Assembly: GCF_023283825.1 (NCBI RefSeq)
Contig: NZ_JAKILD010000022.1
Location: 1-64,000 of the forward strand
Direction: 5' to 3'
DNA from: Shewanella olleyana
Lineage (GTDB): Bacteria > Pseudomonadota > Gammaproteobacteria > Enterobacterales > Shewanellaceae
Length of the DNA: 64,000 bases
The first letter of the stretch is position 1; each line of letters begins with the position of its first letter. This document shows, piece after piece, positions 63,289 through 64,000 of the stretch. The notes under the pieces were generated by a model. It made no database searches. It was given only the letters and a program-made list of their open reading frames with translations, and had not been told where the DNA came from. Position numbers and translations under genes: made by a program.

Positions 63289-64000
63289 TTGCCACCTCAG
63301 CCATGTGATAGCCCTGAGCCATGTAATCGTCATGAGCCATGTGAACGTCATGAGCCAGCCCACTAGCTTGGCGAGTATCAGCACAAGAACTATCAATAGT
63401 TGAAAGTAATTCAGTTAACTCTTGGCCAACAGCAACCACTTCACCAATGATGATGAGTGTTGGGCCACTATCTTTAATGGTGCCTGCTATATCGGCCATG
63501 TTAGTCACATCTGCAAAGGTCACTAATTGATTTTCTCTGCCGCCATTCGTCACAAATGCAACCGGTAAATCTGCTGGGGCATCCACTTCCAATAGCCCAT
63601 TAGAAATCGCTGCCGCCTGCTCCTTACCCATATAAAAAACTAAGGTTGATTGCGCAGCAAGTAAGGCCTTCCATTGCGTTGGGGCTTGATAATTACCCTC
63701 GCTGATAAAACGGGTACCTGTCACTAAAGTCACTGACCGTGCTGTTCCACGATAAGTTAACGGAATCCCCGTTGTTGATGCGCAGCCTAATGCAGCGGTT
63801 ACGCCAGGGGTAAAACGACTGATCACGCCTTTTTTTGCAAGATATAACGACTCTTCAGCACCTCTACCAAAAATATGCGGGTCACCACCTTTTAAACGCA
63901 CGACTTTCAGTCCTTGCGTAGCAAGCTTTGCTAGCAGTGCATTGATGTCATCTTGTTTATAACTAGGTTGACCACAACGTTTACCAACAAAATGACGTTG
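63281..64000 (-). CDS. cobA: Uroporphyrinogen-III C-methyltransferase (partial, 5' end outside window)
   Basis: SUMT makes precorrin-2 for siroheme, the cofactor of NirB. Reading from the window edge, the frame shows GKRCGQPSYKQDDINALL, then VVRLKGGDPHIFGRGAEES, the TPGVTAALGCASTTGIPLTYRG loop, and TLVFYMGKEQAA, all SUMT motifs. The N-terminal GAGPGD region must lie to the right of 64000. The last about 25 residues (VHMAHDDYMAQGYHMAEVANG) are repeats made by an 18-bp minisatellite and are not part of the conserved fold. Confidence 0.93.
   Translation of the reverse strand, partial: QRHFVGKRCGQPSYKQDDINALLAKLATQGLKVVRLKGGDPHIFGRGAEESLYLAKKGVISRFTPGVTAALGCASTTGIPLTYRGTARSVTLVTGTRFISEGNYQAPTQWKALLAAQSTLVFYMGKEQAAAISNGLLEVDAPADLPVAFVTNGGRENQLVTFADVTNMADIAGTIKDSGPTLIIIGEVVAVGQELTELLSTIDSSCADTRQASGLAHDVHMAHDDYMAQGYHMAEVANG
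63299..63357 (-). repeat. 18-bp coding minisatellite at the cobA 3' end
   Basis: AGCCATGTGATAGCCCTG-type units occur at 63299-63316, 63317-63334 and 63335-63352, then a 5-bp partial. In cobA they encode repeated (x)HMA units; in the overlapping frame ahead of the YbiB-like start they encode TWL units. Confidence 0.85.

Noticed and set aside
63289..63396. N-terminal transmembrane extension of the YbiB-like protein
   Set aside because: The hydrophobic TWL series is the out-of-frame reading of the 18-bp minisatellite in cobA; no RBS for the upstream start.
1..64000. CRISPR array, tRNA, rRNA, prophage or toxin-antitoxin locus
   Set aside because: The repeats seen are MITE-like or simple tandem repeats without spacers; no cas, integrase, phage structural or toxin-antitoxin genes were recognised, and no tRNA-like cloverleaf was noticed by eye.

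Overview
The window is chromosomal DNA from a marine gammaproteobacterium, most likely a Shewanella. The evidence is the protein families (RNase E with an E. coli-type tail, HdfR, CreA, YegD, DUF6279, a proteobacterial dedicated sortase system, collinear curli genes), the AT-rich composition and the interspersed short palindromic repeats. No rRNA, tRNA, CRISPR or prophage genes were seen. About 56 protein genes can be supported. The only recognisable transposase is an IS3-family element cut by the left edge.

Left part (1-16 kb): an IS3 element; rluC with a HAD phosphatase; divergent rne with a 600-bp structured leader; a SulP anion transporter; a fused MsrB-MsrA repair enzyme; a 2OG-Fe(II) oxygenase; the ribosome GTPase RbgA/YlqF; a low-molecular-weight tyrosine phosphatase; a periplasmic LigE-type DNA ligase; dgkA; hdfR; and an outer-membrane barrel protein. 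Two copies of a 276-bp MITE-like element lie here and a third lies at 38.8 kb.

Middle part (16-39 kb): a diguanylate cyclase is followed by a complete dedicated sortase system. This comprises the class GN sortase, its VIT/vWA LPxTA substrate, an OmpA-like protein, and a divergent response regulator and histidine kinase with phased TGGCAA repeats in the shared promoter region. Then come metC, a zinc-ribbon protein, yegD-creA, ppk-ppx, a chemoreceptor without a ligand domain next to a separate membrane-anchored NIT-like protein, trhO, a GST-like protein, a small membrane protein and a nitroreductase.

39-49.5 kb: a TPP-riboswitch-controlled thiamine-uptake cluster (TonB receptor, YkoF-like protein, PnuT-like permease, ThiK-like kinase). 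It is flanked by ycfL and hinT, which recalls the hinT-ycfL-lpoB-thiK order of enterics. An M61 peptidase follows.

Right part (49.5-64 kb): all genes are on the minus strand. A curli locus runs csgB-csgA-csgD-csgE-csgF-csgG with no csgC. Upstream of it is a nitrate/nitrite assimilation cluster: cobA (partial), a TrpD2/YbiB-like gene, a NasT-like ANTAR regulator, nirB, nirD, a NarK/NasA transporter and a PP2C-Ser/Thr kinase fusion. The nirB leader carries a candidate sigma-54 promoter, two AAUGGC hexaloop hairpins and a strong terminator, which together fit ANTAR antitermination.

A recurring oddity is the number of short (9-18 bp) tandem duplications, in genes and in leaders.
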